A stretch of 64,000 nucleotides of DNA, taken from contig NC_135059.1 in assembly GCF_051014685.1 (NCBI RefSeq), forward strand, positions 2,356,001 through 2,420,000. Reading direction: 5' to 3'. The translations under genes were made by a program, and so were the position numbers. This document shows positions 46,368 through 58,890 of this stretch, piece by piece. The stretch comes from Ptiloglossa arizonensis. Taxonomy: Eukaryota; Arthropoda; Insecta; Hymenoptera; Colletidae. The number at the start of each line of letters is the position of its first letter. Within the stretch, counting starts at the first letter, position 1. The notes below the pieces were generated by a model that was not told the origin of the DNA, made no database searches, and was given only the letters and a program-made list of their open reading frames with translations.

Positions 46368-46556
46368 GGATACTTATCGTTAACTACTGAAAAGAATTTC
46401 GATATTCTCTGACGATTAGTGGTAGTGCAGATACTTATCGATAAACGATTGGAAAGAGTTTCGATATTCTGTGACGATCGGTAGTAGAGCAGATACTTAT
46501 CGATAAACGATTGGAAAGAGTTTCGATATTCTTCGACGATCGGTGGTAGAATAGAA
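46368..46556. repeat. Tandem repeat, about 62-bp unit, three copies
   Basis: ATACTTATCG begins units at about 46370, 46431 and 46493. Shared landmarks are GAAAGAGTTTCGATATTCT and GACGATCGGT. The first copy is the most diverged. Confidence 0.92.
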
Positions 46557-48551
46557 AATGCAAATATTGATAGGTTTTAGAGATCGCTCGAGTCCGATAT
46601 AAGTATCGTTCATGTAAATTTCAAGCTCTGAATTTCTTTTTTCGTGTCAGAGATTTATCGTAATGTACGTTTCACGACGAATTCCAAGAACACTTTCGGT
46701 CAATTCACGACACACGGTTGCTGGGAACCCTGGGAACGATATTACGTCCGTCGATCGCGTTAAAAATTGACTTTGATATTGCTTCTAACAACGGACAAGG
46801 AACCCGCGATTAGGCGCGATAGTTTCTTAAGCGTTGGTAGTCTACTTTGCAACGTTCGTTAACCTTTCGCGATCCCATTCCGAGATTAACATATTTTCTT
46901 CGATCCGGCTCGATTTCAATCACAACGCGATGGAAAAGTATTGTTCGCGAGCAACGGAAACGTGGCACGCCGTGTCAAGAACCTCGACGCGATATTCACC
47001 GTTTCTCTCTCTCTCTCGGAACAATTTACGTCACCCGATGCGAAACATCGAAGAGCTCAAAGGGTCGAGGAGCGAAGAACGAGAACCGTTCCAGGTTGCA
47101 GCTGCAGGTGCATTCGCCATCGGATTGGAATATACCTCCTCCGTAGCAGATATATCGCGAACACCGGATACCGTGACGGCTTTTCCGCTCGCGGCAGTTT
47201 ATAAAACCACCTTCGCTATCGTGCCTCCAGCTCGTACCGGGTCTCGGGAGATTAACTTTTCAGTCTCGAATTTTTATCGACACCTGCTTAGCATATAAGT
47301 GTTGAGCGGACGGCTAATATTATCATCGGTCAAAGCGACCGGAGTTGGTATTTTAATACGACCAGAAAATCACGGGTAACGTATACCGGTAATAGACGCT
47401 CGTAAGAATTGCTCTGTTTTTCTGTGTTACACGTTCGACGATAAGTCGCACGAACCCGCGATAGAAACATTAGGCGGACTACAATACGAAAACGTGGCAC
47501 AGTTCGCGCGGGCAATTTTTCCCGGTCGTAACAATCCGCCCGGGGTATCTTTGGCCGATATCTGACACGCACGAGGTGTCGTAAGAGACGAATAATAGCG
47601 ATCGTAACACGGCCCGCGCAGGCCTGGAGATTTCGACGCGGTGTCCGCGCGCGCTGCGTACCGCCGGAGACTTCGACGCGGGGTAACGCATGGACTGGAA
47701 ACCGTGCCCGTAATTCATTACCAGCCGCGTTAACCGCTTCGTGCCTACACCCAGATGCAATAAACGTTGTACCCTTTTTTTCTTTATCGTATCGATAGTT
47801 TTTAGCAAAACTGTAACGAGATTACGAACGAGAAACGAAATTGAAAAAGTGTACACGGAACGCGATTGACCTTACAGCGTTCTTACGTTCGACGATAAAC
47901 TTGAACACTTTTAGTCAATAGTGTCTCGAATGTACGAAACTCGTGTTTACGAATGGGTTGAAATGAAACACGGGAGAAACAATATATTGCGCGTGAACAA
48001 TGTGTCTGGAAAGACCCAAGGGACGCACTGGGGTTGAATAGATGTAGCGTATTTATTGCGTAATCCTCAAGGCGATAATAAAGTGTCGCGTCCTCGCGCG
48101 TCAAATTCAATTTACGCGAGTGGAGAAAATAATACTGGTTGTAAAAAACCGTATTTATAAAAAGTGTCCAAGAGAAAGTGGCAAGATTGCGTTCGATTAA
48201 TGGTTCAGAGAGGGCGCGAAGATTACTCGATTAATGGAAAAAAAAATTGGGAAGAATTTCTACACCCTGCATTCATCCGTGAACAAAGAATACAACGACT
48301 ACGGGTAACGAGAGTTGAAACGAAGACACGTAGGTGAATAAAATTTCCAATTTCGTGTTTTCTTCCCTGTAGTCGAGCATCGATGCTTTTGTAATGTCTA
48401 AATAGGTACAACAAAAAATCTTACGATATTCGAATCACGGTTCAGGGTCGAACGTTGACGAGATTTCTTCGATTTGAAAACGCGCGGGCGTTCGTTTCGT
48501 TGTCTGGCATTTCACGCGAGTTTTTCACATCTCCCGTTCGGAAAAGGTCTC
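46557..48551. other. Non-genic spacer
   Basis: No gene is recognised. Mixed composition; 46.9-47.25 kb is open in three overlapping plus-strand frames, as expected of CpG-rich sequence. Confidence 0.55.
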
Positions 48552-49052
48552 TCACGGCACGACCACGCGTCCGTCTCGCGATTCCTGGAATATCGGGCGT
48601 CGATTAGCCGGTCGAGACCGCGAGTCCCATAAATCGTCGAGCGCGCGACGCAATGCGTTTACGCAAGAAAGTGCAACGGGCGGCACGCACCGTGCGCCGT
48701 GTTTGCGTCGGCGGTGTGGCGCGAGCATTGAAACGCCCCCCTCGACAAATCGGCCGATAATACGATTAGAGTGATAATTAATCTGATCGGAGATTTCGAT
48801 CGGTATCGAAAACCGCCTACGAATGGCCTCTGGGTAGAATCGGATCGCCGTGCCGTGACGAAACGCCGATGATACGATAATTATTGTAATCGCGACGTTA
48901 TCGTCGTCATCTGGTAATTGTAGCGTGCACCGGTGCGTCGATATTACCGATCCCGCCGTTGATTGTTCCATTAAATTGGACCGAGCGAGCGAAGAGTGCG
49001 AGATGGTAGACGTCGGTGAGAGTTGGAGCGATTTTTCTCCTTCGAGGTTCAT
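48552..49052 (-). other. ATG-started 166-codon open frame in a CpG island, probably fortuitous
   Basis: The minus-strand frame starts MNLEGEKSLQLSPTSTISHS and ends at 48552. It includes a DDDD run and a Val/Ile-rich stretch but no recognisable domain. It lies inside a CpG island in which stop codons are scarce, and several other frames are open too. The island itself has ATAATTATTG and GTGATAATTAATC cores like other candidate regulatory islands here. I favour a non-coding island over a gene. Confidence 0.3.
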
Positions 49053-51529
49053 TGTGCCGTTCTTTCTTCTTAACAGATTTCCAGTGTACCCGATCTCGAA
49101 CGTTGTCGAGTTCCAGTCGTTCGTAGTTTCGAGAATACCGAGGAAGTAGAAGGCGAGGACTTTTTCCTCGACGCTTCGACTGTCGCGTTACTCGTATTTG
49201 AGTCACGCGTGCGTTTCCGCAAGGGCCCCGTCACCCGTTCATAGGTGGGTGGCTTTTACTCGCTCAATGGGGAACCGTTCTATTGAACGTTCGCAAGGAT
49301 ATCCTATGGAAACTACAAAGCAACATTCTTACGACGTGTCTTCGAAAAATAAATTCAGTCATTGTTACCTTCGCTGTTGAAACTAAAAATTCTTTACGGT
49401 TTGCAGACATGTGATATACAGGCACCAACAACGAACGAGTGTACAATTATTGCGCGTTAAGCGTGTTTCGAGATAGATGCGTTTTTACGAAAATATGTGG
49501 GTTTTGTAACGTCACCCGGATAACTGAACGCGAATCGAGTCCGTTTCTGCGCAGTTACCCGGGGCAGGTAGCGACGATGTCCCAAGAATCTCGCTTCTGA
49601 ACCGAACGTGCATTTCGTCCATAACTTCCAGAGCGGTCTTCGTTCCTCGAGTGGGAATACCGATCGATAAGAGAATGATCGTGCAATATTTTTCAATTCT
49701 CCGTTCGAGCGGCGAGTTTCGATCATCGTGCGATGATCTTGCACGCTAGTCCGCAACTGTTGGCGCGACCAAGGGAACGACAGATTCGTCGAGATGCTCG
49801 CGTACGATCCGCATCTCGAAATTGTTCGATGGCGGTTATCCGAACGGACAGGATCGGCTCTAAATCTCGCGCTGGAAGCGAGACGACGGCGACTCGTTTC
49901 GTGCATCGAGCCGAACGACCACCGACAGCCGGACGAACGTTAAACAGCAATGACATTTGAGCCAACGCTGCATCGAGGCAATTCCTCGGTGGAGCTACTT
50001 TCTACCATTGCCTACGTTATAATTGATTTGTCACGGGTCGGTCGTCTATTGGTTAAAGTTAATCGACGATGAAAAGACCCGCGCCGAGTTCTGGCCGGTC
50101 AGCAGTCCGGCGTGTACCGACCGGCTGCGCGGCGATATTTTCGAAAGAGTTCGAGCTACACGCACGGATGTGTACGAACCGGTGCCGTGACGGTGCTCCG
50201 CGGACGTATTATTGGCCGTGTTTCGCAAAAGATCGATCTTGCACCGTGTGTGTGGGTTAATCCGAGGAACCCGTTTCGCCAGAAGGCGATATTTTCCGCC
50301 TCCGCATGGCGCCTCCCTCTCTGTCTCTCTCCGTCTCCGGCCGTGCACCGTTTTCCATCCGCGGCGCGTACGCGCGTGTGTCGCTCGCTGCCCGATACCT
50401 AGGAAACCGATCGCCACGTCGTTACCGCGATTACAGAAAATTAATTAAACCCGCGGAGATAATCACCCGCGCGTACCGGGACCGATAATCGATCAACATT
50501 CTGCAAATCTCACGGTTAAACGGTACACGTCGCGTAACACGCGCGTGTCGCCTGTTATTATTTTTCCTGATCCGTGAACGTGCGGTTTTTCGACCGGTAG
50601 CGGCACACCGTACGCAATAAGTGCACATAGATCGGTGCACGAGTAGCGGTTGGGATCTAGGAGGGTGGTGGGAACGACGAGATCGATCGAACGCTGCCTC
50701 GAACGTCCCATGAGCACGTGTCTGCTGTCTTTGGTTCCGCGACGCGCAATATTTCCCGATCGTAACCCGAACAATGCGTAAATTACGTCGAGGGCACGTA
50801 CATGTAACCCGCTCCTAGATCGATGCTACAAATTCTGGGCTCCGTGTACGGTGGACCGAATTTTTCGATAACCTCGACAGAATAATAGCAGCGTTCAACC
50901 TCGTCTACGCTCCTGTGTACGAAGACAGCGCGCGTCTCCTGTCTTTCGTTTTTTCAACGACACGTTCAATATTTTACGATCGTTAGAAACAGCTTGTAAA
51001 TATTACAGCGGAAGTACGTGTCGTCTGCTCTTCGATCGACGCTACAAATGCCTTTGTGTTAAGGAGACTGAATTTTTAAATTACATAGTCGAGTAATCGT
51101 ACAGTTGGAATTGGTAAATTTTGATTCGACGACTGTTGCAGAATACAAATTTAGTATCGGAATATAATACGGATTAATTTTGTTCAATTTTAATATTGTA
51201 ACTTTTGGAACATTTTGGGTGGACGATATTCGTAATTGCACCGTTAGAATGTACTGTCTACCGATTATATTTCGTTATAAAACTATGTAATATAAACAGG
51301 ATTTCTGTTACTTTTACGTATAAAATTGGTGTTCCTTTTATCGAGTTCACTTTTTATCTAGTAACACGCTCGTTTCAAAAGAGAACAATTTTACGCTGAA
51401 ATGGATATTTTTCCGTAACTTTTGGAAAAATTACTTTCATCGATTTCAAATTGCCAAATCGTATATTAAAACTGTCGTATACTAAAACTTTTCGCTCGTT
51501 ACAGTCGCCATCTTGTTACACGCGCATAA
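49053..51529. other. Non-genic spacer with CpG-rich block
   Basis: No gene is recognised. 49.7-50.8 kb is CpG-rich with AAAATTAATTAAACCCG near 50438. 51.0-51.5 kb is AT-rich. A 48-bp piece at 51418-51465 (ACTTTTGGAAAAATTACTTTC and onward) is related to the repeat at 53.6-53.85 kb. Confidence 0.55.
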
Positions 51530-52206
51530 CAGTGGATCAAAAAAGTATTTGTACACTATATTATGAGGAATTCTCCTAACTTACAAGTCCGATTTTGATA
51601 AAAATTTGTGCGCGTATAAAGCATACTCGCCCATATATGACATAATTTTTTTGTCAATAAAATGTCTTCTCGGAAAGCTAGAATTAAGACACGAAAAGTC
51701 AAAATTTCTTCATTGTTTTAATACAACTTTTTGGACGTAGAGACGATCGATAGAGCACTAAAAACTGAAATTGTTTATGAGAAAATTTTTACAGATTTGT
51801 GCGAGAAAGTTATAAATAAAATGAAAATCCTTGCAAGCTTTTCGATCGTCCGAAATCAATTGAAAACAACCTTTACAGTGCCACATTCTCGTCGACTTTT
51901 CAAATACAATTTCGTAACAGTGTGAAATAGAGCAAAACTTTTCGCACGAAAAATGTACAGCTCTTAGTGCTCTATCATTATGTTTCATAAAAGTCCCAAG
52001 AAAAATTGCGTTAAAACATAAAAATAAAACATTAGAACCTTTTACACTCGAGTTCACCTTCTTGAAGAAATTTCCCGCGCACAAACCAATTCCTCTATAT
52101 CCCCACCATTGTACTCTACCTGCACGGAAACTTTCATTAAAATCAATCTTACAGGTAACAAGAATTTCCTTATAATACAGCGTGCAGAAACTTTTCTGCG
52201 TCACTG
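51530..52206. mobile_element. Tc1-like DNA transposon remnant, non-autonomous, about 677 bp
   Basis: The left end CAGTGGATCAAAAAAGTATT and the right end (reverse complement CAGTGACGCAGAAAAGTTTC) are inverted. Similarity continues inward for at least 85 bp (TATTATGAGGAATTC versus TATTATAAGGAAATTC; GATTTTGATAAAAATTTG versus GATTTTAATGAAAGTTTC). Long imperfect inverted repeats starting CAGTG are typical of Tc1-like elements. TA follows the right end (52207-52208), while the left flank is AA. No DDE transposase motif is seen in the roughly 500 bp interior, only short open frames of no known family. Confidence 0.7.
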
Positions 52207-53259
52207 TACGTTACAACCAAATAAGATCGTACTATTCCTTACTCGGAAATTTGGTAACGTGCACGACTGTAAAACTCAATTACCTTGACGTTGATCGACC
52301 GCGTATAAAAAGCTAGATCCCGAGTTCGGCGTTTCACCGCTCCAAACATAGACAATTCACCTGTCTCGCAGACCGAGCGGCATTCCATCGATTTTTTTCT
52401 CCCGCGTTTTTAAGTTCTCAGGGTGCCGCGGGGATTAACGCCGGCTCGGTGTCCGACTCGGGCTAGATTCCAGCTAGTTCTATTATCATTGGATTGCAAA
52501 TAACCCATTGGCCCGTATCAACCGTATCGGAGTCTCGATATTAAATCCACTTAGCGGTGGAAATCGCCGCGTACCCTAGATCGTATCGGGGTGGAATTTC
52601 TCGGCCGCGAAATCGTGCGAATTGTACCTGTCGATCATTCGGCCGCGATATATAACACCGTGTCCGATGCGGAATTTCGTTCGGGTCTTTCCGGACGGTG
52701 AAGCCGCATGCGCGATTTTCCGACGACTCGACGGCGAGCAACTCGCTCGTACCAACGATTGTTATTATATTCGCGTGCACGTGTACTTTGGTACGTCGAT
52801 CGAGCACGGCACGCACCGTTACGCGCGCTTTTCACACCGCATAAAGGCGATCGTTGCACACGCGTCCGCGTAGCGCTTAACGAACGTGCTCGAATGCTCG
52901 CCAATGATAAAAGTAATCCCCCGATCTAGATTGCGAGCACAATAGGGACCCTCCGGGCGTCTTTCCACGCCGTACGCGTTCGAGCGTACGCACCGCCGCG
53001 TTACGTCCGCGAGAAAACGCATCGAGGACGCGCGCGAATGAATAAAATCGGCTCCAAGTATAACGCCGGGAGCGTTTCCAGCGTTGCGGCGCAGATACGG
53101 AACGCGGGATTTCTACGGTGAAACGGTGGGCAAGATGAAACGCGGTTTTCCGTATCGACCGCGGGCCGTATTGTCGGAGATTTCAACGCCTATCGAGCTG
53201 CAAAGCGGTGCGTCTAATCGTACACTCTCGTCTACGAGTTGCCGGTAGACGCGAAATAG
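52207..53259. other. Non-genic spacer with CpG-rich island
   Basis: No gene is recognised. 52.3-53.2 kb is CpG-rich and open in multiple frames on both strands; none resembles a known protein. Confidence 0.55.
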
Positions 53260-53600
53260 GAACGAACAGACGTTGCGAAACGAAACCGACTATAATTTGT
53301 TAATTTTTTAAATTAACGTAGATCGTAATGTACGTTAAGAACTTTTGGCCGACTTTGCGTCGAGTCATTCTTGTCAACGAATCGCTTCGCATCGATGTCG
53401 ATATGCTTTTTGAATTTTTGGAACGAACAGACGTTGCGAAACGAAACCGACTGTAATTTGTTAATTTTTTAAATCGCGGTGGAAACGTAGATCGTGATAT
53501 ACGTTAAGAACTTTTGACCGACTTTGCGTCGAGCCACTGTTACTCGTCAACAAATCGCTTCGCATCGATGTCGATATGCTTTTCGAATTTTTGGAAGACT
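53260..53600. repeat. Tandem duplication, about 161-bp offset, two copies
   Basis: AACGAACAGACGTTGCGAAA starts copies at about 53261 and 53422. Both share TTTGTTAATTTTTTAAAT, AAGAACTTTTG, CCGACTTTGCGTCGAG and CATCGATGTCGATATGC. The second copy carries a short internal insertion. Confidence 0.93.
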
Positions 53601-53860
53601 TTCATCGATTTTGAATTGCCAAATGGTAAAATCGAACCGAAATGCGGCGCTCCGTTCCAGCGGTGAAGATTATCGCAAAGAGGGAGCTGTTTGAACTTTT
53701 GGAAAAGTCACTTTCATCGATTTTGAATTGCCAAATGGTAAAATTGAACCGCAATGTGGCGTTTCGTTCCAGCGGTGAAGATTATCCGCAAAGAGGGAGC
53801 TGTTTGAACTTTTGGAAAAATCACTTTCGTCGATTTCGAATTGTCAAATCGTGATATCGG
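53588..53860. repeat. Tandem repeat, about 112-bp unit, nearly three copies
   Basis: TTTCATCGATTTTGAATTGC marks units at 53600 and 53712, and TTTCGTCGATTTCGAATTG at 53825. Shared landmarks are GGTAAAAT, GTTCCAGCGGTGAAGATTAT and GCAAAGAGGGAGCTGTTTG. It directly abuts the 161-bp duplication. A piece of the same unit lies 2.2 kb upstream at 51418-51465. Confidence 0.93.
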
Positions 53861-54286
53861 GCCACAACGCGGCGCCTGGTTCCAACAGCGAAGAAGATCG
53901 TCGCGACGAAAGAATAGAGAGAAACCGAATAATCGTGTCGCGAATCTAATCGAACGCGAATCGAAGACCAGCGCGAAACCCAAACACCAGATTCACCGAT
54001 AAACTGAACTTATGTTTATAAGCCGCTGCCCTCTGAATAAAAATTCATCGATCGTTCCAACTTAGTCAAGTGTGAATCTCTGTCCGTCACCCGCCACGCA
54101 CCTTTGATCGTTACGCCGATTCGCCGATATACTCTCCACGGAAGTATTTCGTTAAAACAGCAACTTTCGCTAAATCGACATATTCTCTACGGAGGTATTC
54201 GCCTAAGCAGTGAATTTCGGTACTTGTTTCGTTATTCTACGGAGCGAAGAATAAACTAAACCACTCTCACTTAAGTACTTCTGTTA
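53861..54286. other. Non-genic spacer
   Basis: No gene is recognised. It ends with the left target-site duplication AAGTACTTCTGTTA (54273-54286) of the next element. Confidence 0.6.
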
Positions 54287-54879
54287 CTTCCAGTTAGCCG
54301 CATCCTTGTTTAAGATCAACCTCGCTCCGGACGCAAAGTGCCAGTGTGGATGGCCAGTCCAGGATCCCAACCAGGTGATATGGCAATGCCCCATACTTAA
54401 CAGTAACAGGTATATTCTATTAAATCGACTACGTAACATGGGCTACCACCCGCCCTACTCAATCGAGTTCTTCAGAAGTAAACTGCACATTGCTCCTCTA
54501 CTGTGCATTCGCAAATTTCTGAAAGACCGTGGCGTAAATCTCTGACTGCCAGTGAGGTCTGTCTGTTTGATACCGATCCAAAAAATTATGAATTTATTTA
54601 TAGAAAGTATACCATATTTACAAACCGCTACAAGTTATAAGCATCTAGTAATAAGTATTATATATTGCCAATAGTTATAAGTATGTAATTATAAGCACTA
54701 TGTACAATCGCTAGTAATAAGCATTTATTTACGTATAACGATACGTAACGATGTATCTTCGGGTAATCTTAACTTATGTATTCCATTTCATGCTTCGTAC
54801 TGTTAGTATGCATATCAACATGCATGCTGCTAATAACCCTGTACTGGGTTCATAGCGTAAATAAAAAAAAAAAAAAAAA
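54287..54879 (+). mobile_element. 5'-truncated non-LTR retrotransposon with poly-A tail
   Basis: The insertion carries the 3' end of an ORF2, a 3' untranslated region of about 320 bp and a 17-base poly-A (54863-54879). It is bounded by a 14-bp duplication with one mismatch: AAGTACTTCTGTTA (54273-54286) and AAGTACTTGTGTTA (54878-54891, sharing the last As of the tail). Truncated 5' end, poly-A and target duplication are the signature of target-primed reverse transcription. The encoded tail places it among jockey/R1-like elements; the exact clade cannot be assigned from so little protein. Confidence 0.88.
54288..54545 (+). pseudogene. C-terminal remnant of non-LTR retrotransposon ORF2
   Basis: The open frame runs from the truncation point through FQLAASLFKINLAPDAKCQC to the stop at 54543-54545, with no ATG. 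The KCQCGWPVQDPNQVIWQCPI block matches the Cys-rich knuckle found after the reverse transcriptase (and RNase H) in jockey/R1-like ORF2 proteins, usually C-x-C-x(n)-H-x(4)-C. Here the position expected to be His (NHI in relatives) reads NQV, so the knuckle has lost its His. The downstream part ends IAPLLCIRKFLKDRGVNL, a typical tail. All of the endonuclease and reverse transcriptase domains are absent. Confidence 0.8.
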
Positions 54880-54895
54880 GTACTTGTGTTAAGAT

Positions 54896-55051
54896 CCCGT
54901 GCGTTCTAGTGCTCGAGTGAAAAGACTTTTTCCGTTATATATTTTTGTTCGTTGCTCCGATACGGTCCCGTGACACAGGATTGTAGTGCATGAGTGAAAA
55001 GACTCTTTCTGTTTATATTTTTGTCCGTTGCTCCGATACGGTCCCGTGACA
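54896..55051. repeat. Tandem duplication, about 76-bp unit, two copies
   Basis: GAGTGAAAAGACT occurs at 54915 and 54992, and GTTGCTCCGATACGGTCCCG at about 54951 and 55027. It lies immediately after the retrotransposon target duplication. Confidence 0.93.
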
Positions 55052-58000
55052 AGGGCGCGGGTGCGGTTGCGCGTGTCGCGTCTCGAACGAAGCTTGGCGA
55101 GATCTACAAAGACGGTTTTCGAGTTTCGACACGAATCTCGAGGACTACTGGTTATCGCGTGCGCGAATCGATGCTCGCGCGAGTCCCAGTCCATGCCGAT
55201 TCCTGTTATCGCCGCGGCGTATCTGGTTGCATCCGTCCGCGAGATCGTTACCGCGTTTGCGGTTTTTGCGAGGGTCCACGGCCGGCTGTCGTCGATTTCC
55301 GTGGTCTCGTCGAGATCCGGCGTGTTTACTTCCTACGTGCGCGCACCGGCGGCCACCTTTTTCCATCGTCGGCCACAACAGGATCGTGTACAGGTCGCTC
55401 GTGCGGAACGACGGCGAAACACCGTCGGTGAACACAGGATTACGAACGTAGGAGTTACGAACAACGCTCGGCTCACGGCGTACTCGGTGTTACGGGGCAG
55501 GGGGAATTAGAAACTCACGGGATCGCTCGGTACACCGTGTAGAATCGATGATGTATTGATATCTCGTTATCCGTGCAGCCGCGACAATGCTGCTGGAACA
55601 CTCGGAGGGTGAAGGGGGCCCCCCTCCCGAGGCTTTTTTCCACGAGAACCGAACGAACCGTGGATTTCGTCCGGCCGGGTTGCTCTGACCGTTCGATATG
55701 ATTTTGAAACGCTATTGTGTCGCTTCACGGTTCCATTCAGCGTTACTTGTCCCATTTTGTGCGACTTCGCGGCGGTGGCTCCGAGGGGGGCTCGGAACGA
55801 CCGTGTCATTGTTTTGAAAGACACCTTTCCTCGATGTTTCCTTCAACGAGATTCGAATCGCTGTTCACCGGTCGTGATTCTTGCGAAACGTCACCGCTCG
55901 AAACAATTATCGCGGATTGAACGAAACGGTTGATTCGGAAGATGTTTCTCGAGATGTTTAGCCATCGTGGGACGTTTTTTTAACGTTGGTTACCGTGCTC
56001 TTGGTTCTTAACGACGCATCGAAATACATTCTTTCGGTGTTTCCAGATTACCGATTCCACGTTTAGATCGAACGCGGATCAGATTTCCTCGGGGTTAACC
56101 ACCCCTGTGTTCTTTTCAATTTTGTATGTAAGAAACAAAACTCGAGAATTCAAACTTTGAGGGAACAGATGGAATCTTCGAGTTGCGTAAGTTTCGACTT
56201 ATCAATGTTTTCGAGCGAAAGAGATTCAACGAGAATTCGATGTATAAAGATTTTTAGGAAGGTAGAGAATTTTTCAATTGTAACGGTTCAAGGAATAAAA
56301 AATTCAACGTTCTAAATTACGTTCAAAATTATTTAAACGTAATCGTAAAATGCTGGATCGTTACTCTTCATTGTTAAAACAGTCTATAAGCTGGCTCTCT
56401 GTTATGTATCGGTATACAACATTCACCTTTCGGAAAAGTGTTAGCATTTCGAGCTTCCTGTTAGAATTCATTCTTTCAACATAAACGCGAAAGTTATAGA
56501 CACTGACAGTTATGCGTTCTACCAACAAAAAAACGATTAACCATTGGTAAATAATTCCAGTTGGAACAAGTTTTATTACGACTTCTGCAGATTTTTGCAA
56601 AGAAGCGGAAGAGAACGAACGAAATTGTAGACTCGTAGAGATTCTCGATTCACGAAGGTTCGATTATATTTTTCATTGCCAATTTTACCCTCGAACGTTC
56701 GAATTCGTAAATATTTTATACACTCTGCTAGTATTTCTACAGACAGCCAACAAAAATGCAAGACCGTTGCATCGAATTTTCACGCGCCTCTGTCACAAGA
56801 ACTTCGATTCCAATTGGTAACGGAAATCTGCTCGAGTTTACCGAAAACTCAGCGAAACTATCCGATATCGACGTTCGCTTTTTCAATGTTCGCCAGACAA
56901 TAATTGCCCTCTGACCCTTTAATTATAGCGTGGGAAGCTTTCCCGGCGCGCAGCATTATCGAGCGAATCGTTTGATACGCTTCAACGAAGTTCGCCCGAT
57001 GCTTTCGGAGCGAAACACGGAGACGTGGATCGTGATCAACGACGATCATTGTTTGGTAAAAAATTTCTGGTGGATCGAGAATCCCGGAATCGGGTTAAAC
57101 AAACGTTGCCACGGGCGTAACTGCGACCTAATGACTCGATAAGCACTCACGTGGACGGGTTGCAATAACCGAGGAACGAAACGATCCCTCGGGAACGAAA
57201 GAGCAATAAACGCGCGCATAATCGGAGCAAGAGAGGCATCCGGTGTTGTTGAGAAGCGTGCTCGAAGAGGCTCACCACGCCCTGTCTGGAAATTAGATTG
57301 CTCCGGCTACCAATTACCGATCTGGATAATTAGTTTCGAGGTGTCGATCGCGTAAATTACCGATACCGATAGAATCGTCGAACGATGACGAGTTTTACGT
57401 TACGATCTTCCGTAACTTAGGTGTATGGTTAAGGCTGGAACTATTTGAATAATTTTATATTCGAAGATACATACTTAGTCTGCAATTTTCATCCTCGTGG
57501 AATTATCGACACACGATCTTCTCTGAATTTCTATATTTACTCTTCGTTAGTTTCGTAATTGAAAACAACGACTCGGGAGGGTTGGTATGTTAGGTGTGAG
57601 CACGCGTACGCGTAGGGCAATGCAAATAGAAATAGGATGTTTACAAGAATTAAAAATGACTCGATTTTGGAGGATGGACCATTTTCTGGATCATAGTCCG
57701 CGAAAGAGAATGAAATGAATTTAGTGCAAGGAGAAGAGGTACCTTGAACGAGGTACAATCTATCCCGTAAGAATATATCGGTAATATTTTTGTAACCATA
57801 AGGGCGATGGAAAAGTCTAGTCGCATTTCAAGGGAAAGATTAACATATCAAGTAACCGAGGTGAAATCTTGGAAGTAGTTTTTTTATATCGTACGAGAAA
57901 TAATTAGTCCTCAAACGACGTATTCTATCTGTTTGTTTTCAACCGAACGATAGAATTACCTGCACGTATCGAAATAGATCAGAATTGTTCTCTAGCTTGA

Positions 58001-58890
58001 TACAAATTTACTTGTAACTAGCTTTGCACAAATCGAAAGTATTAAACGTGTAAAAAAAAAAGTGATACGTTCTTACTCAATAATGAGATCCATCTCTTCC
58101 ATTAGGAACTGTAGCTTGGCATCGACAAATTATTAATTTTAAAATGTATCTTTCTTTAAGCTTGTGCTTCTTTACGGATCGTACATTTTTTATTGCACTC
58201 GCTGCGAGTTTTTCGTTTTCCATTTTCAAGCTTCGAACTGTTTTACATATACAGCCATCGTCTCGAGAAACTCTGTATCTTTCGGTGATACGAATTCGAG
58301 AGAATTTTAATCTGTACGCGTTTATGATCGTCGGAATTTCGAATTTCAATTTTCGAAGTTATCGAAGCACTCTTATGGAACAGACTGTTCTCGATGTTTC
58401 GTCGATCGAACGATCCAACAAATCGCGAAAGTTACGATCGTGAACAACAGTCGCGAGCAATCGTACCGACTCGTAAATCGAGACGCAGGGAACGTCCGAG
58501 GAAAAAGGAACGAGATTAGGCGTGCCGAAATTGCCGAGCACGAACGAATCGAATGGCACCACTTGCTCGAACGTCGCCGGCGTCTCTGTGTAATTAACTA
58601 ATTCAATAAACACCGTAGCAGCGACAGCGTTGCCTCTACGTCGCCGCGCGAAACCTGTCATTACACGGACGATTATGTCGTTAGGGCTCGGTGGATTTTA
58701 AACGTGCAATTAACGGAAATCACCTCGACGACATTGTACACGAACGTTCGAGGAGAACACCGTGAAGACGGTAATAAAAGTATCGCTGTTAAAATCTACC
58801 GCCGAAGGGTTTGCCAATTATCGCGGAACCATCTGCGCGATAACTTCAGTTTTGCGTTTTGTATTTACGTTTCTGTATTTTCAACGTTTC
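55052..58890. other. Non-genic spacer
   Basis: No gene is recognised. 55.05-55.9 kb is CpG-rich with overlapping open frames. 56.1-56.75 kb is AT-rich. A minus-strand 79-codon frame at 56361-56600 is Val/Leu-rich and unassigned. 57.2-57.4 kb and 58.55-58.8 kb are small CpG patches. A string at 57800-57835 is vaguely transposon-like. Confidence 0.5.

Noticed and set aside
56361..56600. 79-codon minus-strand frame with Val/Leu-rich protein-like stretch
   Set aside because: I could not tie it to any transposase or host family. AT-rich surroundings and lack of other signals leave it indistinguishable from chance.
57795..57840. String GGGCGATGGAAAAGTC followed by TAGTCGCATTTC, reminiscent of a mariner end
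   Set aside because: No matching opposite terminus, TA flank or transposase piece could be found nearby.
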